From contig CM046458.1 in assembly GCA_025506515.1 (NCBI GenBank), positions 42,420,731 through 42,484,730 of the forward strand: 64,000 nt of DNA. The letters run 5' to 3'. Each line of letters begins with the position of its first letter. Position 1 is the stretch's first letter. Both the position numbers and the translations under genes were made by a program. The notes beneath the pieces are model-generated. The model did not search any database, was not told the origin of the DNA, and saw only the letters and a program-made list of their open reading frames with translations. The stretch is from Flaveria trinervia (taxonomy: Eukaryota; Streptophyta; Magnoliopsida; Asterales; Asteraceae). This document shows positions 42,727-54,280 of the stretch, in pieces.

Positions 42727-45417
42727 TCAATTCCACAAGTTGATTGGATTTGAAATCTCACAATATAACAACATGTGAGTAAAAGGAGACCTTAACTTGG
42801 AAGCACTGGCCCATGCAGCAGCCTCGTCAAATGCCTGAGACCACTCATTGTCATTTTCTAGCAATCCTGATCTTTCGCATGCAGATTGATAATTAGGAAA
42901 GATAGGACCAGCCACTGTCCTGATGTCCTCAAAAATTGTGCACCCTGATTAGCAACCTACCAACATTCATAGATAAAATAACTCTCCACACGTAGGATGA
43001 ACATAAATAAGCCTTCCCACGGCAGGGTTGTTGTCCCTAACTCTATGAAGCCATCACTTTCTGTTTGTATCCCACCTATATTGTGAAAGGTAATCTATAT
43101 ATCGAAGATGCCTACCTGTTGCGTCTACGTTGTTATTTGCCAACCACTCTGTCAATGTGGTCCTTCTGCTTTCCGAATTGTCTATAATCTCTTGCAAATG
43201 GTGATCATCCTTAAACTTCACACTCTGCATATTCTCCAAATGTACAACTAAAACCTGAACTGTTGGATTTCTGTGGTGAATCAGAAAATCTAAAATTTTC
43301 CAAGCTGCTTCATGCAGACATATAAAACGACCGTCTACGTAATTTCTCACCTCATCTATGGACACATGGCTGTTGGAGGTCACTTCATCTTGTTGCATAT
43401 CAGATTGGGCGATAGAAAATCTAATTCGATCGGCGCCTTTGGATATATACTTGAATAGATACTTAATTACCATGTTCCAACCACAATATTCAACATTGAT
43501 GTGAGCTTGGAAGCGCAGGCAAAGATCTCTATTGTAAGGAACTACATAAGAATTATCTAGCAAGATTCCTCCCTTATCTGCAGTCTTAGAATCCGGGCGC
43601 CTTTTCTAATGCACATAGCTATTTTTGTCAAGCATCGTGTTAGCTCCATAGGCCTTTGGGAAATTTTTTGAACACTTTCCGTTAGCCATGCATCGAGCGT
43701 TAGGCTTGGCTAGACCGCATGATCTGGCATCATCGAATCGGTGATAATTTTATGAAGCATAGGTGACGACATAGCATCTGGTATTTCAGTAGATATATAC
43801 TTATCAACTTGACTGTTGTCACGAATTTGAAATGCCTGTGACAATAAGGAAGGCCCCTTATTTAAAACTCAATTGTGTACAAATCGGCAGCAACCTAACC
43901 AAAAGGTCGTTCTAGTCTCAAGAAATCAAGCATTTCCTTGACTTTGATTCGAAAAATCCTAGCAACAATACTAGGCTTGTCCTGAGGTTTCAATGGGGAG
44001 CGGGTAGCAAAATACCTCGTTATTTCTGGCCATTTGACGTTACAATTGAACGCAATAAGGTATTGCGGGTTCCCATGCACTCGATATATCGCAAGCGCAT
44101 CCTGGTAATGTTTATACATATAACGGGGGCCACCAGTAAATGAAGCTGACAACACAACACGTTTTCCAATAGAACGACCCTCAATATCACCCCTTAATAA
44201 AGCATCGTGAACACCTTGAATAAATTCAGTTCTAAATAAATTCTGAAGAGATCTTATGTAATCTAAACAACTTTGTTCTATGCATATGTAAGCATCAACT
44301 AAAAATGTTGGAAAAGACGACCTCCATTCAGTAGCAAAGAGTACACACCATGCCGATCATGAAGCAGATAGCTATAATACATGTTCATGGACAACTTCCT
44401 GCCACCACCTGCTTCATCATGAATAAGCCTAAGGTGAGGTGACCATCCACTCTCTCCATGAAAAAACAACAACGGGTACTGTAACTACATATAAAGAGGA
44501 TATAATTTGTTTACTCGTTGAGGCTTACCACTCTTTGAATGAATAACAATGTCAAAATCCTCTGCAGGTGGAGGACTTTCAAGCACAATCACCCCTATCG
44601 TACCGGTTTATGGACAATCATAAGAGCGCTCATTGACTGAACCAAAAAGTCTAATAGAAAAGTTGGGAATAGATTCTTGCAGGCAAAGTTCTCTAGCGGA
44701 ATGAAAAAGCTTTACTAAGGAATTAAGATTTTCCAGGAGAGACATTAGAAGCTCCACGGTTTCAACACGAATGCGCGAACAGTCGTCGCCCCTAAATAAA
44801 TGCATCCTATTCGAAAGTTCACGATCAGTGTCATATACATACATCTCCAAGACACGTGGCCTCTCATTCAGTGGAGGACACAATGTGCCAATCCAATGGC
44901 AGATCTGGCCCTCAACCTTAAACACGTAAGGACCAGTACCTTTATTAATCGAGTTATCTACAATAGCTCCAAAAGATGTCATTGAAAACATCAAATTATA
45001 AGCGCGAATACTATCAAGAAAATCCGAACGTTGATAAAGCTCTTTAACAATTGTCGGTGGATCCTGAGGTAGACAAACACGCACACGACCAGCCCTACAA
45101 CACTGATTATATCGAGGAGCGCAATTACGTGCAACATGACTAACATGCTCAGTAGACCAGAAAGAAGCCCCACAAAACTCACACGCAAACTCGCAGTCAC
45201 CAGAATCGACGTACATGTAAGGCTCAGACCCTGAAGTGAGAGACGAAGTTGAGGCAACTATGATTCCATCAGGCAACGAAGCTGACCTAAAGGATTCGCT
45301 ACGACGCTCGGTAACAGTAGTATGATGTACACCTACACTACCGCCTACAACATTTAAAGGTATATTAGAGGAGGAAGGCAACTCCTTCCTTCTCTTTAAA
45401 CTCTAAGCAAAAGCCAT
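42727..45417 (-). pseudogene. Helitron Rep (HUH-type) N-terminal part of the RepHel protein
   Basis: The likely start is ATG at 45417 (MAFA-stop-SLKRRKELPSSS), so codon 5 is now a stop. Then come CEFACEFCGASFW and YNQCCRAGRVRV (zinc-finger-like), QICHWIGTLCPPLNERPRVL, and a decayed part at 44600-44160 (QYPLLFFHGESGW). FTGGPRYMYKHYQDALAIYR is at 44155-43895. The HUH region reads GLPYCHRHF at about 43858-43836, where HxH is expected. The Tyr pair KYLFKYISKG is intact in 43563-43054. A linker to helicase (42915-42727, EWSQAFDEAAAWAS) is readable. Several frameshifts and stops. Confidence 0.87.
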
Positions 45418-46615
45418 ATATAGTATTTAGATAATTAATCATATGCTACACTATCACCATGCTATTGATCAAGATAAATATAGCACCAACAACAACATCA
45501 AATCCATGTACCATGAATAACAATAGAACTACGAAAAGCAACGTCATAGCACAACACCCAACCTAAATAGCATGTAACAATACTAACATAGCTGCTATAA
45601 GCAAAGCATATCTACACACTAACCACCACACACACATTTCTCAAATCTAATTTGAAATTAGTGCTGGATACAAACATAACAATGTAACATACCTGAAGAG
45701 CGACACAAAGATACTACTGAGTCTGCAACAATCTGCCAATAACAACACAAACCATATACCACAACAATTAACATGCTATTTTAAGTAAGCAAAATACAAA
45801 ATGCCAAAAAATAGCAAGTAATAGCTGCAAGCACTTAAAATCATATAACGCAAACTATAACTTTTTATTTGATAAATCACCTATCTAATCATGGTGTATG
45901 AGTGATAACCAATACATAGGAGTGTGTTTGGATGTATGTTTTGAAGCTTATCATGTAACAATAACAACCGAACCTATAAGAGCCGAGGAGACAACGAAGG
46001 TAGTTTTTGGATGCCGGACTTGAACGTGTAATGTCCAAACTAAACATGGAAGAAATTATACATCTGAAAGCCCTAACTTAGTTGCTATAAAGAGAGCACA
46101 CCATATACTAATCACATCTAATATCCCTAATATACACATAAAGGAATGGGATAATCATCTCCTTAAGAATATCACATAAACCTGAAAGGACAGAACGATT
46201 GAATACAATTATAAGTTTAGCATTCGAAACAAACATAACAATTTAACATACCTCAAGAACAACGCAAAGACAAAACCAAATCGGCAACAACGTGTCAAAA
46301 AAAGAAAACACAAATCACATACAACGACAGTTAGCATGCCATTTATTACCACAAACATTATTGTTTAATTATTTAAAGCATCACCTAACATAACATAAAA
46401 AACAACATTAATTAACATCCAAAAGCCAAAACAAAAACATATGCAAGGGCCAGTTTAGGTTTATCTGAAACAGTTATTATTCAGACCTTTTTTTATTTTC
46501 TATAAACAATCTGAAACACTCCATTGTTGTTTTCATAAAGTTATCTAACTGTTTAAACTATGTTTCAATCCCTTTTAATGATTCAATAGTGGATCCTAAC
46601 CCAAAGAAACCAACC

Positions 46616-46680
46616 GACAACAACCGGAACAACCAACCTGAAAAATACAAACCAAAAACATACAAAACCCCCAAAATAGA
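46616..46680. repeat. duplicated block A in Helitron leader
   Basis: About 65 bp starting GACAACAACCGGAACAACCA; the second copy is at 47668-47733 with a few changes. Confidence 0.85.
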
Positions 46681-47277
46681 CACCCATACATGATCCAAAA
46701 AACCAGCAAGGTCTTCTTGATCTAAAAAAGTTATTATAAACAATATTCAAACTTTAACAACTTAGCACACATACAATTGGCTGCACACCTGAACCTAATT
46801 TTAAAAATGATTCTACATGCATAATCAGCAGCAAATATATAATATTTGTTCAGTAACTTTTGTCAAGAAACAATCAATCACTCCATAAGCACTTCCAACA
46901 TCAAACATCTCTGCAACTAAACTTAAGTTTTACTATGACTAATTATGACCTTGGTTCGATAAAGAAAGGGATCTGATTAATACCAATGATGTGCAACTAA
47001 TACATGGGCACCTAAACACAATAGGATCGTGGACTCTTGCTATTTGTATGATGGAATCCACCACACAAATTCACATCGCAGATTATCACGACGACAATTA
47101 AAGATGTTATTCAAAAGATTACTATTAAACAGACCAAATTGGTAATCAAAACTTGCAGATGTATGTAGAATGACTGACCAAGTTAATTAATGCAAACCCA
47201 TAACTATAGAACAATAACCTAAACATCAAAAAAAATTAACAGAAGATGAAGCAAACATATATCAGTTTCTATGCATT

Positions 47278-47340
47278 CAAAAATCTAACATCAATGAGCG
47301 TTTAAAAGGAATAAACAAAGTCATGCACTTTGACAACATA
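47278..47340. repeat. duplicated block C in Helitron leader
   Basis: About 60 bp containing CAATGAGCGTTTAAAAGGAA and TCATGCACTTTGACAACATA, repeated almost unchanged at 47558-47620. Confidence 0.88.
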
Positions 47341-48254
47341 TACCATACTACAAATGCATAATCAGTAGCAAATATATAATATTCGTTCAACAACTTTCAT
47401 CAAGAAACAATCAAAATTTCCCCTACTATGTGATTGTACTAAATTACAAGAACTATAGAACAATGACCCAAACATCAAAACAAATTAATAGAAGATCAAG
47501 CGAACATACATCAAGAGTTTCTACCACACATTTCATCGAACACTTTCTATGCATTCAAAAAATCAAACATCAATGAGCGTTTAAAAGGAATAAACAAAGT
47601 CATGCACTTTGACAACATAACCATAGTACTGATCAAAAACCAAAAAAAACCCAAAGAAGGCAATCGACAACAACCGGAACAACCAACTTCAAAAATACAA
47701 ACCAAAAACATACGAAACCCCTAAAATTGACAAAACGTGAACACATGCAATACCCAAAAACCAAATCAAAGTTTAAATCTAGCCAAAAATCAAAGCGAAC
47801 ACCAACAATGATCAAAGTTATAAACATAGACAACAAAAGGAAAAAGCTTGTGAGGTAAAAAGAGAAACCAAAGAATGACAGGAAGAAGAGAAAGCTTAGC
47901 AAGGTTATAATCATCGTCAGAGGGTACTGGAAAACCAACCTTTAAACACCAAAACGTCGATGTTGGCTGCCGGAAAAGAGTAAAACGCATGTGGTCGGAA
48001 GCAACAACAGAGCGAGAACCTGAAAAAATGAGGCCAACAACCCTTATAAACCACATATGACCTCGGAGACACGTGTCGAGCAAAAAGAAAAGTGGGGGGA
48101 AAGCCCCACCGACCAACACTATTAATTAGAATAGTAAACCAAAATCTCAATAGCTTTAAAATCCTATTTCAAAACAATGTGGTTAAAAAACCTAAAATTT
48201 TGAACAATAACAAATATAAAACCAACAAAACAATTGCTCCACTTTGACTAATTA

Positions 48255-48757
48255 GTATCACAATCTTTTGTATCTTTCTTTGTCTCTTTTTACTTGTTGA
48301 GGTTTGATGTTGAATAGACACTTAAAATGTTAGCTTTTTGTATGTCTTTTAATGGTGTCCATACTCATCACAACATGGACATTAATCATATTCTTTCTTA
48401 GTCTTCCAGTTAAAGGTTTGATTTCATCTATGTTATCTTCTCCTCATTGCCAATATGCATCCATTAATCCTTTGTAGGCATTGGAAAATATTCTAAAGCA
48501 TAAGTTAATTTAAACTTCTCAATAGTAAAATATAAATCAACATACTTGTCCCAATTAACATCCTTGTGAAAGTAATAAAAGTTTTTGCATGCACACACGA
48601 AGTACCTTAAACTTTCCAGACTCAACAACTACATTTTCACTCATCAAGTGAAACCTCCTAACGCTTGTCCATGTATTTCATTTAAGAAAACTTCATATCC
48701 ACTCAATTCTACATAAAAAATTTAAAAATATTAGAAAGAAGTTGGCCAAAATTTTAC
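48255..48757 (-). pseudogene. MuDR-like (MULE) transposase relic, C-terminal part
   Basis: On the minus strand the broken frames read DKYVDLYFTIEKFKLTYALE and YFPMPTKD at about 48550-48462, then PLTGRLRKNMI near 48416-48384. These match the segment after the SWIM zinc finger of plant Mutator transposases (Y...Y...PMP, W..., GRP-K-motif). Upstream, FVCACKNFYYFHKDVNWD is what remains around the SWIM finger. Many stops. The other part is at 61527-61965, with the copia element inserted between them. Confidence 0.65.
48753..48757. repeat. target-site duplication of copia element, left copy
   Basis: TTTAC, identical to 61522-61526. Confidence 0.9.
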
Positions 48758-49039
48758 TGTTGGATCTAGAATAGCTGGTGCAACCAAAACCAAGTCACTT
48801 AGAAGATTTTGGTACAACAAATAAAGGACTTACGAAGCTAAGTGTGGAACTCCCGAAGGAAAGAGAAGCTCTTCCGAAGACAAAATGTAAAGCTTACTTC
48901 TGAAGGAAAAGTTCCAACTTCCAAGACAACGAACCTACTTCTGAAGTTCAAGACTTAGAAAGAAAGATCTGAAGTCAACTTCCAAAGTACAAAAGTCCTC
49001 AAGCCTCGGAAGTATAGAAGCCTCTTCCGAAGTATAAGT

Positions 49040-49069
49040 GGCTTCGGAAGAACTTGTTCTTTCGAAGCC
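49040..49069. repeat. 30-bp palindrome in copia 5' LTR (one mismatch)
   Basis: GGCTTCGGAAGAAC, TT, then GTTCTTTCGAAGCC. One base differs from the perfect 14-bp arms seen in the 3' LTR (60945-60974). Confidence 0.9.
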
Positions 49070-49388
49070 AACTTACCTTCGGAAAAACACTGCTATTATC
49101 CAGTGGACATAATTATGGCCTTCCTGACACTCCACTGCAAATCTCTGAGACACTGCATGGCGTTTTCTCAAAAGCCATGCAGTTGACCATACTTTAATCC
49201 ACTGTTTACCTTTTTATGTTAGTACAGTTGCCATCTTTAGTTGGTGACAAAAGGTAAGTCATGGACATGTCATGACTACCATATCTTAGATAATACTTAT
49301 CTAAGATACCTTAACTTTAGCATTGTAGTATATGCTTTAGTCTTAGGTTTCCAGCTGGTCTCAAAGTATATCTGGCTGTAGGATCTAG

Positions 49389-49397
49389 TATATATAG
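49389..49397 (+). promoter_or_regulatory. probable TATA box in copia 5' LTR
   Basis: TATATATAG, about 230 bp before the LTR end, conserved in the 3' LTR at 61294-61302. A likely Pol II core promoter for the element; the start site is not determined. Confidence 0.6.
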
Positions 49398-49618
49398 TCT
49401 CTCATTGTAACTCATATATCATGCTTGTAAGAGTCTTGTAATATCTTGAGTTGAGAAATAATATATACAAGTGCTTTAAAAATTTATTTCTGTGTGTTCA
49501 CTACTTATTATATTATTATCAACTCTTGTGAAAGGCTTTACTTCATCTGAATAGAGTGTTTGTATAAGTGAGTTTGAGAGAAATCCAAGTGTTTATGTGA
49601 TAAACCCGATCCTGCAAT

Positions 49619-49630
49619 TGGTATCAGAGC
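49619..49630 (+). other. copia primer-binding site
   Basis: TGGTATCAGAGC, two bases after the 5' LTR, for initiator-Met tRNA. Confidence 0.93.
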
Positions 49631-49703
49631 TTTTTAGGCTCTTGATTATGAGATCTTACCATCCTAATCAACCTGTTTTTCACTTCTCCTTATACCTCAC
49701 TCA

Positions 49704-50605
49704 ATGGCCCTCAGCAAATCTAAAGTAGAGATGGGGACGATGACCAAAGCACCCATCATCACCCCTGAAAACTTCAGGTCCTGGAGCAGAAGAATGGAAG
49801 GCTTCATCAGATATCAAGACAACAAAATGTGGCAATCCATTGTCAATGGCCCGTATAAGCCAAAAGTAGCTGGTGGAAACGGTGCCATGATTGAGAAAGC
49901 TGTTGATGATTATTCTGATGAAGACAGCAAGAAGCTTGACATTGACAGCAACGCTATGACTGTTCTCATGACTGCAATTCCAAACCTATCATGGTGGGGT
50001 TTGAGCATTGCAGGTCTGCCAAAGAACTGTTTGATGCGCTTGCTCAAATGTACTACAGCTCAAATGACTCCAAGAAGGACTCACTGAAGCAGCAGTTTGA
50101 GAACTTCACCTATGTTGCTGGAGAGACTCTTAGCCAGCAATATTTTAGGTACATGGATCTCATTTCTTCCCTTCAATCTGTGAGAATTGCTCATGAACTC
50201 AGAGACCTTACAAGAAAGTTCATGAGTGCATTACCCAATGAGTGGACATTTTACTGTGTCTCTATCAAGAGAACAAAAAATCTGAATACACTCACCATGA
50301 CCGAACTCTATGGGATCCTTGATGGATACCGTTTGGAAATGGAAAGTAAGAGGGGTCATCAAAAAAGCAAACCCTTGAGTATTCCTGCTAGCAACGCCTT
50401 AATGGTTGCTGAAGGCTCAGGAATCTCCCAGCCTCAACAATACCTGACTTACACCCAGCAACCATCTTGTTCTTCAGGGCCATACATCATATTTCCCGAG
50501 ACTCCAAGGTCTAACAAGCTCATCAAAGCTCCTTTCAGGACAGCTGTGCTTTTGCCTCAGGAAGTGGACACTCAAGTGATTATCAATACGGTTTTGATGA
50601 TCTAG
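49704..50605 (+). pseudogene. copia gag, N-terminal half
   Basis: ATG at 49704 (MALSKSKVEMGTMTKAPIIT, then ENFRSWSRRMEGFIRYQDNK), typical of copia-type gag (UBN2-like). A frameshift near 49990 moves it into the frame 49991-50605 (SAKELFDALAQMYYSSNDSK, KQQFENFTYVAGETLSQQYF, FMSALPNEWTFYCVSIKR). It ends at 50605 and continues beyond a shift with IVQQMALLTYRAKKFFKRTG and a stop at about 50714. Confidence 0.9.
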
Positions 50606-52339
50606 AGTGTTTTAGCCCGGATGACGTGGAATACGTGGACATAGTCCAACAAATGGCTCTTCTAACCTACAGAGCAAAGAAGTTCTTTAAGAGAACTGGA
50701 AGGCAATTTCCCTAGAACCCAATCAACAGCAAATTTGGGTTTGACAAAACCAAGGCCAAATGTTACAACTATAACCCACTTGGACATTTTGCAAGGGAAT
50801 GCAAGGGTCCCAAGTCTAACCCGGGAACCCCACAGGCCTCAACACATCCCTCTACACCAAAGCCGACCGGAAAGTCAACCGAAACAGCTGCAATGGCTCA
50901 AGAAGTTGACTGGAGCTTCATGGTATAGGATGTGACTCCTGCTCAAGCACTTATGGCCGAAACAGATGAAAATAAGGTATATGAACATCTATTTACTCCT
51001 GCCTGTATTGCTAAGGTTAAATTGTATCAGGACTACAATATGGAGATTAAATCTGATATCGAGTCTTTAAATGTTTTGAAATCTGACTTTAAAAGGGTTA
51101 AATCTAACTACTAAAGAAAAATTGAGGAGTTAGAGAAAACTGTGTCTCTATTAAAACATGAACATACAAATTATAAGACTCAGATAAAGGGTTTAATATC
51201 CAAATTGACTGAGGCTCAAGCCCAGCTTGTCACAGCTGAGGCTCAAGCCAGGAAGTATGCTATTTCCAAGCAAAACTTCCAAGCCATTCTTGCATCATCC
51301 TCTCACTCAAAACTTTGTTACCAAAACAAAGGAGGGTTGGGAACCAATGAAATTGCTCCACCACACTCTTATGAGTCTATAAGACAACCAAGGTGTGGTA
51401 CTGAAACGCAAGAGGTTCCATCTGCTGATCCACCTTCTCATGAGTCAAAGAATGATACAACTATGGAGACCATCACAGGGAAGAACCAAGTAATTATGCC
51501 CTCCTCTACCAATGATGATCAAACCCTGACCACCAAAGCCAGAAGAACTAGAGCTAAGGCAGCCAGAAAAACTGCCAAGAATTGGCTAAGTCCAAGCTAA
51601 AGATAGACCTAAAGCAAAAGGGTATATTCATCTCAGTTGAATTCCAGGTGGTTGGAAACTCTGATTCAGGAAAGGGGTGTAGTACCAGCACTCCTGTCCT
51701 ACCAAAGGATCAGAAGTTAAAGGGAAAATTTGCTGATGAAGATAAAAAGAACATGAAACAGCAATTTTCAAATTCCTAAAAGATTAACATTGCATGCATA
51801 ATGTGTGGTCTGCAAAACCACATGGCCAAAGATTGTTACTACAATCCTGCTAGCACACATTATGCAAATAATGTTAAAAAGGAAGGAGTCAGGGAAGGTT
51901 TCTCATTTGGAACATATCAAATGGTTCAAGTGATGAAAAAGGGAAGGCTTGTTTCCGAAGCAAGGCTGCTTTCGGAAGAAGACTCTTCTTCCGAAAGGAA
52001 AAAGGCTTTGGAAGATAAAGTTGTCAAGACTCAGAAGAACAAAAGAGTCCCCTTGAAACCATCCCAGAAGAAGACTGCTTCGGAAGAAAAGTGGTGAAGG
52101 CTTCTTCCGAAAAGAAAGAAACTTCGGAAGAATGCCAAGCTACAATAGCTTCAACAAACTTATCCTCCATGATCAACCAAGGGATGGAATGGAAGATCAA
52201 GGAAGATGTTGTAGCCCAAACCTCTTCTTCAACGACATCCATTGAACCCCATGCATAAATTTTGGTTCAATTATGTCATTATCTTTGGAAGAACCAAGAC
52301 CAATAAAGCTTGGGTTTCCAATCAAAACTAATCATCTCA
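50606..52339 (+). pseudogene. copia gag, C-terminal half with knuckles and coiled coil
   Basis: The first knuckle at 50761-50802 reads CYNYNPLGHFAREC; the second Cys is Tyr, so metal binding should be lost. A coiled-coil region follows (50932-51600: KVKLYQDYNMEIKSDIESLN, IEELEKTVSLLKHEHTNYKT, KLTEAQAQLVTAEAQARKYA) with a stop at 51112-51114. A Ser/Lys-rich part leads to a second knuckle, MCGLQNHMAKDC, at about 51801-51836, with its first Cys nearby (IACIMCG). CTTCCGAAG-type motifs are dense at 51950-52135. Confidence 0.82.
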
Positions 52340-52600
52340 TCTTATGTGCAGGGACATCCATTTGACAAGAATAACAACATTTGGATTGTAGATAGTAGAT
52401 GCTCCAGGCACATGACAGGAAACAGATCTCCCCTTTAACAATTTCAACATTATGATGGAGGTCCTGTCTAGTTTGGAGGTGAGGCCGGAGGATATATTTC
52501 AGCAGAGGGAATATATCCAATGGTAAGTTAACAGTTGACAAAGTTAACTTTGTCAAACAGCTTGAACACAATCTGTTAAGTGTTTCTCAATTCTGTGATC
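52340..52600 (+). pseudogene. copia protease, catalytic Gly lost
   Basis: The active-site stretch reads WIVDSRCSRHMTGNR at about 52382-52428. Copia proteases have DSG at this position; here AGA (Arg) at 52397-52399 replaces Gly. Stops and a small deletion follow, then LTKLTLSNSLNTI-like relics. The protease is inactive. Confidence 0.82.
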
Positions 52601-53567
52601 AAAAGCACCAAATGCTTTTCACAGAACATGAGTGCATTATTCTCAAACCAGGGATGACAATTCCTCAGGAATTGGTGCTTCTTAGATCTCCCAGGAAAGG
52701 GTATATGTACAAGCTTGATATGAACAATGCTTCCCCAATAGGTGAAGTATCATGCTTTCTTTCCAAAGCTGATAGTGATGAGTCAACACTGTGGCATAAA
52801 CGTATGTGTCATGTAAATTTTAAGACAATGAATAAATTGGCTAAAAATAACTAGGTACATGGTTTGCCTAAAAAGGAGTTTTTCTGCAAAGACAACTGTG
52901 TTGCATGCCTGAAAGGGAAACAACACAGGACATCTCATAAATCCAAATGTGTTAACTCTATCACTACTCTATTGCACTTATTGCACATGGATCTTTTTGG
53001 TCCCACAAGTATAATGAGCATTGGAAGGAAATCATATTGCCTTGTGATAGTTGATGATTTTACAAGATTCACATGGGTATTCTTTTAAGAACTAAAGATG
53101 AAACTGCTGAAACATTAAAATCTTTTATTCTTAAAATAGAAAATCAAATTGATCACAAAGTTAAAACTATTAGAAGTGATCAAGGGACTGAGTTTAAGAA
53201 CTTCATTCTTCACTCATTCTGTAACTCAAAAGGGATTTCCAGACAATATAATGCTCCCAGAACTCCTCAACAAAACGGTGTTGCTGAGAGGAGGAATAGG
53301 ACACTTATTGAGGTTGCTCGAACTATGTTAGCTGATTCAAAGCTACCTCTAACATTCTGGGCAGAGGCAGTCAGCACTGCATGCTATGTCCAGAATAGAG
53401 TTCTTGTAGTTAAGCCCCATGGAAAAAACCCTTATGAGCTATGGAACAAGAGGACACCATTCATTGGCTTTCTAAGGTCCTTTGGCAGCAGGTGTACCAT
53501 ACTTAACACAAAGGACAATTTAGAAAAATTTGCTGAAAAGTCGGATGATGCTATCTTTGTTGGATAA
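52601..53567 (+). pseudogene. copia integrase
   Basis: The zinc-binding domain shows TLWHKRMCHVNFKTMNKLAK (His pair) and NCVACLKGKQHR (Cys pair), with a stop between them at 52852-52854. The core shows LLHMDLFGPTSIMSIGRKSY (first Asp), DDFTRFTWVFF and a stop; 53073-53567 has KTIRSDQGTEFKNFILHSFC (second Asp) and NAPRTPQQNGVAERRNRTLI (catalytic Glu), then LTFWAEAVSTACYVQNRVLV. The acidic catalytic residues are all present. It ends with a stop after IFVG. Confidence 0.9.
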
Positions 53568-54280
53568 TCTTCTAGCTCCAAAGCTTATAGAGTATACAAC
53601 ATTAAGAATCAACAATTTGAGGAGTCATCCAATATAGTTGTTAATGAGCACATTCCTTGTGTTAGGGAGAATGGACCTGATCACATCTTTGATTTAGAAT
53701 TGTTTCCAAACTATTCTAAACCCTCTTGTGAGAATGTTTCAGTTGGAATAGGTGCTCAAAATGATGCTGATGCTGCTGCTAATGATCAACTGTTTGAGCT
53801 TCCCATGCCTAGACCAAATTCTTCAAGTGCTGCAATACATCAAGCTTCCACTATTCACAGATCCGATAGTTTAACTATATCAAGGAATAGTGAAGCTTCA
53901 ACAAGTGAGTCACCTACTGAGCCTCAAAACTTATCAGGTGATCCATCACAACACCAGGTAGAAGGAGGTAGTATTTTGAAGGAACAAGCAACTGTTAATA
54001 CTACTTCACAGCCAACTATTGATGATGTTTCTCATTCATTCAATCAGTCCTCATTGAATGACTTTGAAACAGTAGCTGGACAGAGTGTTCTAGTTCCTGA
54101 GCAGAATATGTCTAACCTGGATCTATCTTTGCAACTGGAAGTGATTCCTCGTCTTAGGATTCACAACACTCATCCAACTGAGAACATCATAGGGAATGTA
54201 TCTGAGGGTGTGAGAATAAGAGGACAGACTCGTCAAGGGAATATCTGCTTGTACTCATGCTTTCTATCTCAGATGGAACC
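53568..54280 (+). pseudogene. copia spacer between integrase and RT
   Basis: 53700-54280 is an open Ser/Asn/Gln-rich frame (SSSAAIHQASTIHRSDSLTI, QHQVEGGSILKEQATVNTTS) that passes into the RT frame. It is a low-complexity linker typical of copia pol, with no catalytic motifs. Confidence 0.75.

Larger units (their letters stand above)
20881..48138 (-). mobile_element. large Rep/helicase-RPA Helitron, split by two gypsy elements
   Basis: On the minus strand the order is leader (48138-45418), Rep/PIF1-like helicase (45417-41065 plus 32384-32300), RPA1-like gene (32324-31338 plus 22012-21403), 3' hairpin (20893-20910) and CTAG end (20881-20884) with host T beyond. Subtracting Gy2 (8680 bp plus one TSD) and Gy3 (9240 bp) leaves about 9.3 kb, a plausible size for an autonomous plant Helitron. 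The 3' end is convincing. The 5' end near 48138 (minus strand TTTACTATTCTAATTAATAG) only resembles Helitron starts and lacks the TC, so it is tentative. Stops, frameshifts and an altered HUH motif make it inactive. Confidence 0.8.
45418..48138 (-). other. Helitron 5' leader with internal duplications
   Basis: Non-coding on inspection; small minus-strand frames at 46558-46743 and 47633-48150 have low-complexity sequences and no family features. Several duplicated blocks lie inside: 46616-46680 with 47668-47733, 46830-46890 with 47354-47414, and 47278-47340 with 47558-47620. Plant Helitron Rep genes often have a long leader with introns, which would fit. Confidence 0.55.
48758..49616 (+). repeat. 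copia 5' LTR
   Basis: 859 bp, TGTTGGATCTAG to AATCCTGCA-like end (GATCCTGCA). Contains about a dozen CTTCCGAAG/CTTCGGAAG motifs between 48830 and 49090, an imperfect palindrome at 49040-49069 and a TATA box at 49389-49397. Confidence 0.95.

Noticed and set aside
47633..48150. Minus-strand frames in the Helitron leader with many Phe/Leu residues
   Set aside because: Composition follows the T-rich strand, no start context or family similarity; membrane-protein look is a base-composition effect.
48830..49090. Reading the CTTCCGAAG clusters as heat-shock elements
   Set aside because: Heat-shock elements need GAA and TTC units two bases apart; here TTC and GAA are one base apart, so the pattern does not fit.
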